A DNA stretch of 64,000 nucleotides from Hafnia paralvei ATCC 29927. Lineage in GTDB: Bacteria > Pseudomonadota > Gammaproteobacteria > Enterobacterales > Enterobacteriaceae. Below the pieces are notes generated by a model, which made no database searches, was not told where the DNA came from, and saw nothing but the letters and a program-made list of their open reading frames with translations. The position numbers and the translations under genes were made by a program. The stretch spans positions 62,001 through 126,000 of the forward strand of contig NZ_LXET01000029.1 of the NCBI RefSeq assembly GCF_001655005.1. The letters run 5' to 3'. Below, piece after piece: positions 8,116-16,065 of this stretch. Position 1 is the stretch's first letter. Each line of letters opens with the position of its first letter.

Positions 8116-8139
8116 CATCGGTGGCCGCAGCCACCGATG
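8116..8139 (-). other. Intercistronic hairpin between ybiW and yciT
   Basis: Perfect 10-bp stem CATCGGTGGC / GCCACCGATG with a CGCA loop, 24 bp past the ybiW stop and 26 bp before the yciT start. There is no U-tract. It could protect the ybiW 3' end, attenuate read-through into yciT, or be a processing site. Confidence 0.6.
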
Positions 8140-8162
8140 GTTCAGAGGTGAGTCGCCACACA

Positions 8163-10595
8163 TCAAAGCGTATGTTCGGTACGGGCGATAATATCATCCT
8201 GAGCGTCAGGAGATAAGGCCGTAAAGAAGGCAGAATAGCCTGCGACGCGAACAACGAGATCGCGGTAGTGCTCTGGATGCGCTTTGGCTTCTAACAACGT
8301 TTCGCGTGAAACAATGTTGTACTGAACGTGCCAGCCGCGATGGACTTCGAAGAAGGTGCGTAACATCAGCATCAGCTTTTCACGATCCCGAGGAGCTTCG
8401 AGCGTTGCCGGGTTCAATTTTTGATTCAGCAATACGCCGCCCAGTATTGCTTGGGTTGGCAATTTAGCCAGTGAGTTAAATACCGCTGTTGGTCCTAGGT
8501 GGTCGGTTCCTGATGCTGGACTAGCGCCTTCGGCTAAAGGTGTGTTGGCTTTGCGTCCGTCCGGCGTGGCTTGAGTGGCTGCACCAAAAGGCACGTTGGC
8601 GGAAATGGACGATGTCCCTGCGTAGTAGGTGCCGCCGATAGGGCCGCGACCATAGCGGGTATTGTGATATTGCTTCAACTCCTCAATATAGGTTTGATAA
8701 GCGCGAACCAGCAGATTATCGACGTCATCCACGTCATTGCCGTATTTAGGGGCGTGGTTCATCAAGCGTTGACGCAGCAGTTCTCCGTCTAAACCATCAA
8801 AGTCATTTTCCAATGCGGCGGCCAGTTGTTGTTGACCAATGGCGCCTTGCTCAAACACCAGTTTACGCACGGCGGCTAAGCTGTTACCCAAATTGGCGAT
8901 CCCTACCTGTAGACCGGATACCCAATCGTATTTAGCTCCGCCTTGCTTCACGCTTTTGCCCCTTTCTATGCAGTCGTCAACCAGCGCGGAACAAATGATG
9001 TCGTGCGCATTTTCTTCCAGCACGGTATCAACCACACATTCGATTTCGATGGATTTGCGCGTGTAGTAACGAATTTGCTCGTCCCATGCCTGCATGACCT
9101 GATCGAAATCATCAAAATTGCCTTTCGACAGGGCGCGTTCTTGAGGGAGGAAAACTTTGCCGCTGGTGGCATCACGTCCTTGCTCCAGCGCGGCGAGCAT
9201 CACCCGAGCAAAGTTGATAAAACTCATGCCGGTGCAGCGATATCCCCATTTGCCGCCGACGGCGGTTTCAATACAGCCAATAGCGGCATAATCGTAGGCA
9301 TCCTGCGGTTCAACGCCTAACTTGATAAATTCTGGAATCACAATTTCATCGTTATTAAACGCAGGCATACCGAAGCCGCAGCGAATGACCTGCACGCAGG
9401 CATCAAGAAAATCATTACTCATTCCCGCGTGATAGCGGACGCTGAGATTTGGCTGCGTTGAGCGTAAACGGCCGCAAGACTCCAACACCGCATAGGAGAG
9501 GGGATTAACCGCGTCACACGGCTGTCCGTTTAGCAGTGTTTGTCCGCCTATGGTGACATTTTGGTACAGCGGACTTCCCGCAGACGCTTTAGAGTGAGAC
9601 CCCGAACGGATTTTATTCACCTCGAGCAGTTTCAGCCAGCAACCTTGCAGAAGCTCAATCGCAAATTCACGGCTGATATGTTGAGTTAACTCCACGTCGC
9701 GTCGGTACCACGGATAGAGATATTGATCGAGGCGGCCAAACGAAACCGAATGACCATTGGATTCAATCTGCAATACCAACTGGATGAAATAACAGAGTTG
9801 GAGTGCCTGCCAGAATGTTTGCGGTGGCTGATGGGCAATCAGCTCGCAGTTTTCAGCGATATGAATGAGCTCAGATTGGCGCTCGGCACGGGTTTCCTGC
9901 TTCGCCATTTTTCGCGCTAATTCAGCATAACGTAAAATGTGCTCGCTCAGCGCGGCTAATGCGATATCGATAGATTTAAGAAACTGCTCTTTATGCAAGT
10001 CATCCCAGTCTGTGAGCTGCAAACGGCCACGACGCTCATCGACTTTTTCACGCAGTCCATCCAAACCTTTTTCTAATAACAACGGAAAATTCACCGCCAG
10101 ATGGGCATCGCCGGAGGTCATATTCCCTTCAGCTTTGATAATGCCCGTCGCTAGCAATGCTTTCTGCTCATCGGTAAAGATACCGTAGCAGCGGTCTTGT
10201 ACCGTCTGTCCACGCCACCATGGGCAAATTTTGTGTAATACCGCTTTGTTTTCTGCTGAAACAGAGAACCCTGCGCCAGGACGATCGGCTAACTCATCGA
10301 TCTCCTGCTCAATCCAACTGACGGTGTATTCTGGGAATATTGGCGCGGCACGGACTTCGCTGGCCTGATTACCTATAATTAATTCATCGTGTTTGATCCA
10401 GATCGTGCGCTGTTGCAAATGGTGAGCCAACGCCAGCGCGCGGCGAACGGGTAACGGCTTATCCTGATGATGTTGATACATTGCGGTGTAGTGTTGAGCG
10501 CGTTCGGTACATACCGGCGGTTTACCAATATGGATCAGAGTTTCTTTATGTGCGCGAATGCGTGGCGACAGCGTAGTCAAATCAAGTTGAGTCAT
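8163..10595 (-). CDS. ybiW: Glycyl radical enzyme YbiW (lyase/dehydratase type)
   Basis: Protein of 810 residues, the length of E. coli YbiW (PflF). The glycyl radical loop is R-V-A-G-Y near the C-terminus with the radical at Gly786. The active-site cysteine is Cys441 in A-I-G-C-I-E with Glu443. Pyruvate formate-lyases use two adjacent cysteines, whereas dehydratases and C-O, C-N or C-S lyases of the family use one cysteine and the C-x-E pair, so the common label formate acetyltransferase is probably wrong. From memory, recent work assigns YbiW-type enzymes to cleavage of 1,5-anhydroglucitol 6-phosphate to a deoxyketose phosphate; I treat this as likely but unverified. Its activase ybiY ends 4 nt upstream. 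The enzyme is oxygen-sensitive, so anaerobic expression is expected. Confidence 0.92.
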   Translation of the reverse strand: MTQLDLTTLSPRIRAHKETLIHIGKPPVCTERAQHYTAMYQHHQDKPLPVRRALALAHHLQQRTIWIKHDELIIGNQASEVRAAPIFPEYTVSWIEQEIDELADRPGAGFSVSAENKAVLHKICPWWRGQTVQDRCYGIFTDEQKALLATGIIKAEGNMTSGDAHLAVNFPLLLEKGLDGLREKVDERRGRLQLTDWDDLHKEQFLKSIDIALAALSEHILRYAELARKMAKQETRAERQSELIHIAENCELIAHQPPQTFWQALQLCYFIQLVLQIESNGHSVSFGRLDQYLYPWYRRDVELTQHISREFAIELLQGCWLKLLEVNKIRSGSHSKASAGSPLYQNVTIGGQTLLNGQPCDAVNPLSYAVLESCGRLRSTQPNLSVRYHAGMSNDFLDACVQVIRCGFGMPAFNNDEIVIPEFIKLGVEPQDAYDYAAIGCIETAVGGKWGYRCTGMSFINFARVMLAALEQGRDATSGKVFLPQERALSKGNFDDFDQVMQAWDEQIRYYTRKSIEIECVVDTVLEENAHDIICSALVDDCIERGKSVKQGGAKYDWVSGLQVGIANLGNSLAAVRKLVFEQGAIGQQQLAAALENDFDGLDGELLRQRLMNHAPKYGNDVDDVDNLLVRAYQTYIEELKQYHNTRYGRGPIGGTYYAGTSSISANVPFGAATQATPDGRKANTPLAEGASPASGTDHLGPTAVFNSLAKLPTQAILGGVLLNQKLNPATLEAPRDREKLMLMLRTFFEVHRGWHVQYNIVSRETLLEAKAHPEHYRDLVVRVAGYSAFFTALSPDAQDDIIARTEHTL

Positions 10596-10599
10596 AGCA

Positions 10600-11499
10600 T
10601 TATCCTCGTAACAGAGCCGTTAGACCTTTGTCGCGGGCGTATTGCTGCGCAAAGTCGAGTAACTCTGGGTTATCCAATGGTTTGTCCGCGGCTAGATAGG
10701 GCATATCTAACAGACGGTATTTGTTAATACCAAGGGTGTGGTAGGGCAAAAAATGAATGTCTTTAACGCCAAGCTCTTCAGCGGCAAAATCGGTAATGGC
10801 GCGAATAGAGGCTTCATCGGCGTTGAAATCGGGAATAAGGGGGACGCGGATGGTCATGTTTACACCGCGCTGGGCAAGACGACGAAAATTATCCATAACG
10901 CGTTTTGCAGAACCGTCAGTCCACAGCTTAAAGGTCTCTGCGTTGACGTGTTTAAGATCGGTCAGTAGCAGGTCTAGGTACTCAAGACTGGGTTCGATAT
11001 TGTGCCAAGGTACGTGCAGACAGGACTCTACCGCCGTATGGATCAGGTGTTCATGGCAACGTCTGAGTAATTCTGAGCAGGCTTCGGGTTGCATAAATGG
11101 TTCGCCGCCGGAGAGTGTTAATCCTCCGCCAGTGCGCCGATAAAAGGGGGCGTCGCGCAATACGATGGCCATCACTTCTTCTAGATCCAGCGTGGAACCG
11201 CACACAGATAACGCGCCAGTGGGACAGCACTCTTGTAAACGATCTAAATCGGTTTCACTGAGTGCTTCACGGTTGATCGCAATGCCGCTATCGCCATGAA
11301 GAATGGCCTGTGGCACACATTGCTCGCACAGCTGGCAGCCTTCGATACACAGACGTGCATCAAACAGCACCTGACGTTTACGTGAACGGCTTTCTGGGTT
11401 TTGGCACCAACGGCAACCCAAAGAACATCCTTTGAGAAATACCACGGTGCGGATACCTGGGCCGTCATGAGTGGAATAGCGTTGCAGGTTGAATAGCAT
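10600..11499 (-). CDS. ybiY: Glycyl-radical-enzyme activating protein YbiY
   Basis: Radical SAM activase of 299 residues. The S-adenosylmethionine cluster motif C-x3-C-x2-C is at Cys25, Cys29 and Cys32 (K-G-C-S-L-G-C-R-W-C). A ferredoxin-like insert follows, with C-I-E-G-C-Q-L-C-E-Q-C and E-C-C-P-T-G-A-L, expected to bind extra 4Fe-4S clusters as in the activases of dehydratase-type glycyl radical enzymes. The short PFL activase lacks this insert, which agrees with the C-x-E type of YbiW. The glycine-rich G-G-G-L-T-L-S-G-G-E-P motif is present. It is first in the minus-strand operon with ybiW, 4-nt gap, and GGAG precedes the ATG. It is divergent from fsaA. Confidence 0.93.
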   Translation of the reverse strand: MLFNLQRYSTHDGPGIRTVVFLKGCSLGCRWCQNPESRSRKRQVLFDARLCIEGCQLCEQCVPQAILHGDSGIAINREALSETDLDRLQECCPTGALSVCGSTLDLEEVMAIVLRDAPFYRRTGGGLTLSGGEPFMQPEACSELLRRCHEHLIHTAVESCLHVPWHNIEPSLEYLDLLLTDLKHVNAETFKLWTDGSAKRVMDNFRRLAQRGVNMTIRVPLIPDFNADEASIRAITDFAAEELGVKDIHFLPYHTLGINKYRLLDMPYLAADKPLDNPELLDFAQQYARDKGLTALLRG

Positions 11500-11571
11500 G
11501 CGAACTCCGAAGCGTATTAATTGCGCAAATATTTCTAACGAAGATTAATGCACTTTCGAATGAAAGTAAGT

Positions 11572-11612
11572 TTGACATTGATCAACTAGAGATTGGTTTA
11601 ATGCTTTATAGT
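11572..11612 (+). promoter_or_regulatory. FNR-type box and -10 element upstream of fsaA
   Basis: TTGAC-ATTG-ATCAA at 11572-11585 matches the FNR consensus TTGAT-N4-ATCAA in 9 of 10 positions. A -10 hexamer TATAGT lies at 11607-11612, which would put the transcription start near 11619 and the FNR centre at about -40.5. That is the standard class II activator position. The box lies in the ybiY-fsaA intergenic region and could also influence ybiY. Confidence 0.7.
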
Positions 11613-11655
11613 GTTCACAATCAGACGTTGAGCACATTTTCGTGAGGGGAAGTAA

Positions 11656-12321
11656 ATGGAACTGTATCTGGATACGGCAGACGTTATTGCGGTGAAAAGA
11701 TTGGCGCGCGTTTTGCCATTACAGGGTGTCACCACTAACCCAAGCATCATTGCCAAAGAGGGCAAATCTCTGTGGGAAGTTCTGCCGGCGCTGCGAGATG
11801 CGCTGGGTGGGACGGGTAAACTATTTGCACAGGTCATTGCGAATGACTCAGAGCGTATGGTCACCGAAGCGGTGATGATGACCGAGCGGGTCTCTGGCGT
11901 TATTGTGAAAATACCCACCACGGCCGAAGGGTTAGCGGCAATCAAGAAGCTGAACACGATGAATATCGCGACGTTAGGCACAGCCGTATACGGTGCAGGT
12001 CAAGGCTTGCTGGCTGCGATGGCGGGAGCCGCTTATGTTGCACCTTACGTGAATCGCGTGGATGCGCAGGGCGGTGACGGCATTGGTATGGTGCGCGAAT
12101 TACATCAGTTGCTAAAAATGCATGCACCTGATTCCCGCGTGCTAGCGGCTAGCTTCAAAACGCCTCGTCAGGCTCTAGATTGCATGCTGGCGGGCTGCGA
12201 AGCCATTACGTTGCCTATTGATATCGCCGAGCAAATGCTGCTCAGTCCTGCGGTGCAGTCAGCGGTTGAGAAATTTGAGCAAGACTGGCAAGGAGCCTTT
12301 GGTACTAACGTACTGGGCTAA
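11656..12321 (+). CDS. fsaA: Fructose-6-phosphate aldolase FsaA (transaldolase-like)
   Basis: TIM-barrel class I aldolase of the small transaldolase subfamily, 221 residues against 220 in E. coli. The Schiff-base lysine is Lys85 in G-V-I-V-K-I-P-T-T-A-E-G. Other family landmarks are G-V-T-T-N-P-S-I near residue 24, A-P-Y-V-N-R-V-D and A-A-S-F-K-T-P-R-Q. FsaA reversibly cleaves fructose 6-phosphate to dihydroxyacetone and glyceraldehyde 3-phosphate in vitro; in the proposed ybiW pathway the real substrate would be the 1-deoxy sugar phosphate. GAGGGGAAG precedes the ATG. It is divergent from ybiYW, behind an FNR-type site, and ends at a strong terminator. Confidence 0.94.
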   Translation: MELYLDTADVIAVKRLARVLPLQGVTTNPSIIAKEGKSLWEVLPALRDALGGTGKLFAQVIANDSERMVTEAVMMTERVSGVIVKIPTTAEGLAAIKKLNTMNIATLGTAVYGAGQGLLAAMAGAAYVAPYVNRVDAQGGDGIGMVRELHQLLKMHAPDSRVLAASFKTPRQALDCMLAGCEAITLPIDIAEQMLLSPAVQSAVEKFEQDWQGAFGTNVLG

Positions 12322-12357
12322 TCAAATTTGAGGACGGTTTTAAAAGAAGTGATTCTT

Positions 12358-12391
12358 CCACCCTGTGAGTGAGACCTGACAGGGTGGTTTT
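12358..12391 (+). terminator. Terminator of fsaA
   Basis: Nine-bp stem CCACCCTGT / ACAGGGTGG followed directly by four T, 37 bp past the fsaA stop. Confidence 0.85.
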
Positions 12392-12419
12392 CTTTCTATG
12401 CCAGAGAGAAATGTAAATG

Positions 12420-12707
12420 TTAGTACGCTTCTCTGATATCACCGATCACGGTTTGAGCAACAGGGAGAGCGATATTCAGATCGCCCACTGCGCTCATGGC
12501 TGGCAACGAAATATTGAGGTCACCAACATCAGGTGATTTGCCATCTTCTAGCGCTGAGTCCTCGACTGACTGTTGGTATTGTGGTTCAGACTTAGGCTGA
12601 GGTTTGCGGAAAAATCGTGGCATACCGCTACCACCATAGACCGTCACCAGTAGGGCGGAAGTCGTCAACACACAGGATGCGCTAATCAAAATACCTGCAA
12701 GATCCAT
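12420..12707 (-). CDS. Small single-span membrane protein with repeated GDLNI motif
   Basis: Protein of 95 residues that I do not recognise. Residues 3-25 form one hydrophobic segment with small residues; a basic stretch at 30-38 (R-F-F-R-K-P-Q-P-K) then suggests N-out, C-in topology. The C-terminal half is acidic and holds a near-exact repeat, V-G-D-L-N-I-S-L-P and V-G-D-L-N-I-A-L-P, 13 residues apart, then a third weaker copy, V-I-G-D-I. AGAGGA sits 5 nt before the ATG, so translation is likely. It lies alone between fsaA, which is convergent and terminated, and fadR, which is divergent. Confidence 0.65.
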   Translation of the reverse strand: MDLAGILISASCVLTTSALLVTVYGGSGMPRFFRKPQPKSEPQYQQSVEDSALEDGKSPDVGDLNISLPAMSAVGDLNIALPVAQTVIGDIREAY

Positions 12708-13005
12708 ACTGTCCTCTGAACATGATTGATAACGATTTTTATTTTAACTCTCATGCCAGCTATCAATCCAGATCTAATTGAGTTTTATTCTTATTTGCTA
12801 CGTAAGTGTTAAGTAGAGATTGAGTTTTTTACATAGAAATGCAGGCATGCAACATAATTACCGCCGCGAGATGAGGTGGTTTTTGTGATGAGTGATCTAT
12901 TGTTTCGTATAATCGCGAGCATCAATGCTATATCAGCCATAGTCGATCTGGTATGATGAGCGCTATGTTATTAGTGGAATATCGTCGTTACGGAACGTCA
13001 AAAAT

Positions 13006-13725
13006 ATGGTTATTAAGGCGCAGAGTCCAGCAGGGTTTGCAGAAGAGTATATCATTGAAAGTATTTGGAATAACCGCTTTGCACCTGGATCAATCTTACC
13101 AGCAGAGCGCGAGCTATCTGAGCTTATTGGTGTCACTCGCACCACTCTGCGTGAAGTTCTACAGCGTTTAGCGCGAGATGGTTGGTTAACGATTCAGCAT
13201 GGTAAACCAACAAAAGTGAATAATTTCTGGGAAACCTCAGGATTAAACATTTTGGAAACATTGGCTCGCCTTGATCACGACAGCGTTCCGCAGCTTATTG
13301 ATAACCTGTTATCCGTACGCACAAACATCGCTTCTATTTTTATCCGCACTGCGGTTCGTCAGCATCCTGATAAAGTTCAAGAGATCTTGGCACAAGCCGA
13401 AACGGTAGAAGATCACGCTGAAGCCTTTACCGATTTGGATTATGGTATTTTCCGTGGTTTGGCATTTGCTTCGGGCAACCCGATCTATGGATTAATCCTC
13501 AATGGATTAAAAGGGTTATACACTCGCGTAGGGCGCTATTACTTCTCCAATCCTGACGCGCGTAAGCTTGCACTTTCGTTTTATGCCAAGCTGAGCCAGC
13601 TGTGCCATGAGCAGAATTACGAGAAAGTTATGGAATATGTGCGTAACTATGGTAAAGACAGCGGTGCCATTTGGCATAGCATGCAGGGTTCCATCCCAAG
13701 CGATTTGGCTGAAGGTCGTCGCTAG
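13006..13725 (+). CDS. fadR: Fatty acid metabolism regulator FadR
   Basis: GntR-family regulator of 239 residues that represses fad degradation genes and activates fabA/fabB and iclR; long-chain acyl-CoA releases it from DNA. The winged helix (about residues 8-72) contains AERELSELIGVTRTTLREVL and the arginines that contact the operator. The all-helical FCD-type C-terminal domain binds acyl-CoA, with G-R-Y-Y-F-S-N-P near the ligand site. The E. coli neighbour nhaB is absent: upstream there is only the small membrane gene. It is followed by a terminator and convergent ycgB, as in E. coli. Confidence 0.96.
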   Translation: MVIKAQSPAGFAEEYIIESIWNNRFAPGSILPAERELSELIGVTRTTLREVLQRLARDGWLTIQHGKPTKVNNFWETSGLNILETLARLDHDSVPQLIDNLLSVRTNIASIFIRTAVRQHPDKVQEILAQAETVEDHAEAFTDLDYGIFRGLAFASGNPIYGLILNGLKGLYTRVGRYYFSNPDARKLALSFYAKLSQLCHEQNYEKVMEYVRNYGKDSGAIWHSMQGSIPSDLAEGRR

Positions 13726-13771
13726 TCGTTGATTGCTTCGTCGTTGATCACGTCGCAAATAAGATAGAAAG

Positions 13772-13796
13772 AGGGCGCATCTAGCGCCCTTTTTGC
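13772..13796 (+). terminator. Terminator of fadR
   Basis: Seven-bp GC-rich stem AGGGCGC / GCGCCCT with a 5-nt loop and five T, 46 bp past the fadR stop and before the convergent ycgB. Confidence 0.88.
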
Positions 13797-13818
13797 ATTC
13801 GGCTAAAGTGCCAAAATA

Positions 13819-15354
13819 TTAAAGCGGGTTGGGGCGAGAGGGGCAACGCTCCAACAGCTCAACGTTCCCCTCTTCGTTTACCTGCTCTAAATAAACATCA
13901 AAACCCCATAGGCGATGCAAATGTTTAAGCACTTCGCGCCGACCTTTATCCAGCGGTGCCCGATTGTGCGGCACGTAGCGCAGGGTTAAGGAGCGATCAC
14001 CGCGCAATGCAACGTTCCACACCTGAATATTTGGCTCATGATTACTGAGATTGTACTGGGCTGAAAGCTGTTCACGTATCCGACGATAACCTTCTTCGTT
14101 GTGGATTGCGTCAATTTCCAGATAGTTGTTTCTATCATCATCCAATACCGTAAATAGCCTAAAATCACGCATTAGTTTCGGTGATAAAAATTGGCTGATA
14201 AAACTCTCATCTTTAAAGTCACGCATGGCAAAGTGCAGCGTTTCTAGCCAATCAGAGCCGGCAATGGCGGGGAACCAGTGGCGATCCTCTTCTGTCGGAT
14301 TTTGACAGATTCGTTTGATATCTTGGAACATGGCGAAACCGAGTGCATACGGGTTAATACCGCTGTAATACGGGCTGTTGTAGGCAGGCTGGTATACAAC
14401 GTTGGTGTGGCTGTGCAGAAACTCCAACATGAAGCGATCGCTAACCAAATTTTCATCGTAGAGATGATTCAGTATGGTGTAGTGCCAGAAGGTAGCCCAA
14501 CCTTCGTTCATCACCTGAGTCTGCTTCTGCGGGTAAAAATATTGGCTTACTTTACGCACGATGCGCACAATCTCGCGCTGCCATGGCTCAAGCAACGGTG
14601 CGTTCTTTTCTAGAAAATAGAGAATATTTTCCTGTGGTTCACTGGGAAAGCGTACGGCTTCAACAGCCTGTTCTTCGCGTTCTCGACGAGGCAGTGTTTT
14701 CCACAAATCGTTGACCTGACTTTGTAGATACGCCTCGCGTGACTTCTGACGCGCAATCTCTTCTTCCATTGATATTTTCTGCGGTCGTTTGTAACGATCG
14801 ACGCCGTAATTCATTAATGCATGACAGGAGTCCAGCAAACGCTCGACCTCATCCACGCCATAGCGCTCCTCACATTCGCTGATGTAGTGACGGGCAAACA
14901 GCAGATAATCGACGATGGAACTGGCATCTGTCCAACTGCGAAACAAATAATTGTTCTTAAAAAATGAGTTATGCCCGTAACACGCGTGCGCCATCACCAG
15001 CGCTTGCATAGTGATGGTGTTTTCTTCCATCAAATAGGCAATACAGGGGTTGGAGTTGATGACAATCTCATAAGCCAACCCCTGCTGACCGTGCTTATAC
15101 AGTTGCTCGGTTTCGATAAATTTTTTCCCAAACGACCAATGGGTGTAGTTGATGGGCATACCGACGCTAGAGTAGGCATCCATCATTTGTTCAGCGGTAA
15201 TGACCTCAATCTGATGCGGATAGGTATCTAGTCGATAATGCTTCGCGACGCGATCGATTTGATCTAAATATTCCTGTAGCAACGGGAACGTCCAATCTGG
15301 GCCATCACTTAGTGTGGCGGCTTCCCGTGCCTGCTTGCGAGTTGAAATAGTCAT
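13819..15354 (-). CDS. ycgB: SpoVR-family protein YcgB
   Basis: Cytoplasmic protein of 511 residues, 510 in E. coli. The SpoVR family is named after a Bacillus spore-cortex gene; in enterobacteria it belongs with yeaG and yeaH to a set induced in stationary phase and by nitrogen starvation. Strongly conserved blocks are SDGPDWTFxLL, SxGMPINYxHWSFGKKF, NPCIAYLMEENT and the His/Glu-rich MNEGWATFWHY, which looks metal-binding. A longer frame opens at 15378, but the ATG at 15354 has GGGAGA 8 nt upstream and matches the family length. The partner genes yeaG and yeaH are also in this window, 10 kb away. Confidence 0.94.
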   Translation of the reverse strand: MTISTRKQAREAATLSDGPDWTFPLLQEYLDQIDRVAKHYRLDTYPHQIEVITAEQMMDAYSSVGMPINYTHWSFGKKFIETEQLYKHGQQGLAYEIVINSNPCIAYLMEENTITMQALVMAHACYGHNSFFKNNYLFRSWTDASSIVDYLLFARHYISECEERYGVDEVERLLDSCHALMNYGVDRYKRPQKISMEEEIARQKSREAYLQSQVNDLWKTLPRREREEQAVEAVRFPSEPQENILYFLEKNAPLLEPWQREIVRIVRKVSQYFYPQKQTQVMNEGWATFWHYTILNHLYDENLVSDRFMLEFLHSHTNVVYQPAYNSPYYSGINPYALGFAMFQDIKRICQNPTEEDRHWFPAIAGSDWLETLHFAMRDFKDESFISQFLSPKLMRDFRLFTVLDDDRNNYLEIDAIHNEEGYRRIREQLSAQYNLSNHEPNIQVWNVALRGDRSLTLRYVPHNRAPLDKGRREVLKHLHRLWGFDVYLEQVNEEGNVELLERCPSRPNPL

Positions 15355-16065
15355 TAGCGCATCTCCCGACGAAAACATGATTGTCAGTGGATTCTTTGTC
15401 AGCGGATCTATCAGATATGTAGACCCTGTAACAAGCGTAGCTCAAGGAAGAAAAAGCGAGATGTTTTGTCGTTGTACCAGTGACTTAAAGTTGCTGCGTT
15501 AGGGCGGCTGGTACGCTGAGGGGGAAAATCCAGCGCCGATAAAAATGCAATTTGTCGGAGTTTTATTTCGCAATTTAGGTGAATTGTTGGTTTTTAGTTT
15601 TGTGTTTTAAATAGTTTTTAGTGAGGTAGGTGATGGTTGAGCTAGGGAAAAGTCCAGAGGTGAATTCCATAAGTGTGAGAGTGAAAATCACCGTTATATT
15701 CCAAGTATCAACTTAATAATAGAGAGAGTGAGAGGTTTGTTGCTAATGAATCAGAACTAGCTGCGGCGATAAAAATTTACGCAACATAAAGTAAAAGCCA
15801 GATAAAAGCAAAGCCATCGCGAATGTCATATGCTTAAACTAAATGTTGCAAATATGTAATTATCTACATTCTGTAATTCTTTATTTTTCAATGAATTAAA
15901 TTTGTTTTAGCACGGAAGGCAAAACACTGTCGATATATCGCAACATTGGAATAATCGTGATTTCATTCACATTTACAGTAAGAGTTGTTGGTCAGATTTT
16001 TATATTTGGTTATTTTTGTGTAACCAGAATATTGTGCTTTTAACCATCGGGATGTGGAGTTGTCT
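15355..16065. other. 711-bp ycgB-dadA divergent intergenic region
   Basis: AT-rich, with no open frame having a credible ribosome-binding site. The dadA-proximal 110 bp contain a CRP-like site. Nothing else is clear; the length leaves room for Lrp and CRP regulatory DNA and possibly a small RNA that I cannot identify. Confidence 0.5.
15956..15971 (+). promoter_or_regulatory. CRP-like site upstream of dadA
   Basis: CGTGA-TTTCAT-TCACA matches TGTGA-N6-TCACA in 9 of 10 conserved positions, 95 nt before the dadA start. The dadAX operon of E. coli is known to be controlled by cAMP-CRP and Lrp, so the assignment is reasonable. Confidence 0.6.
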
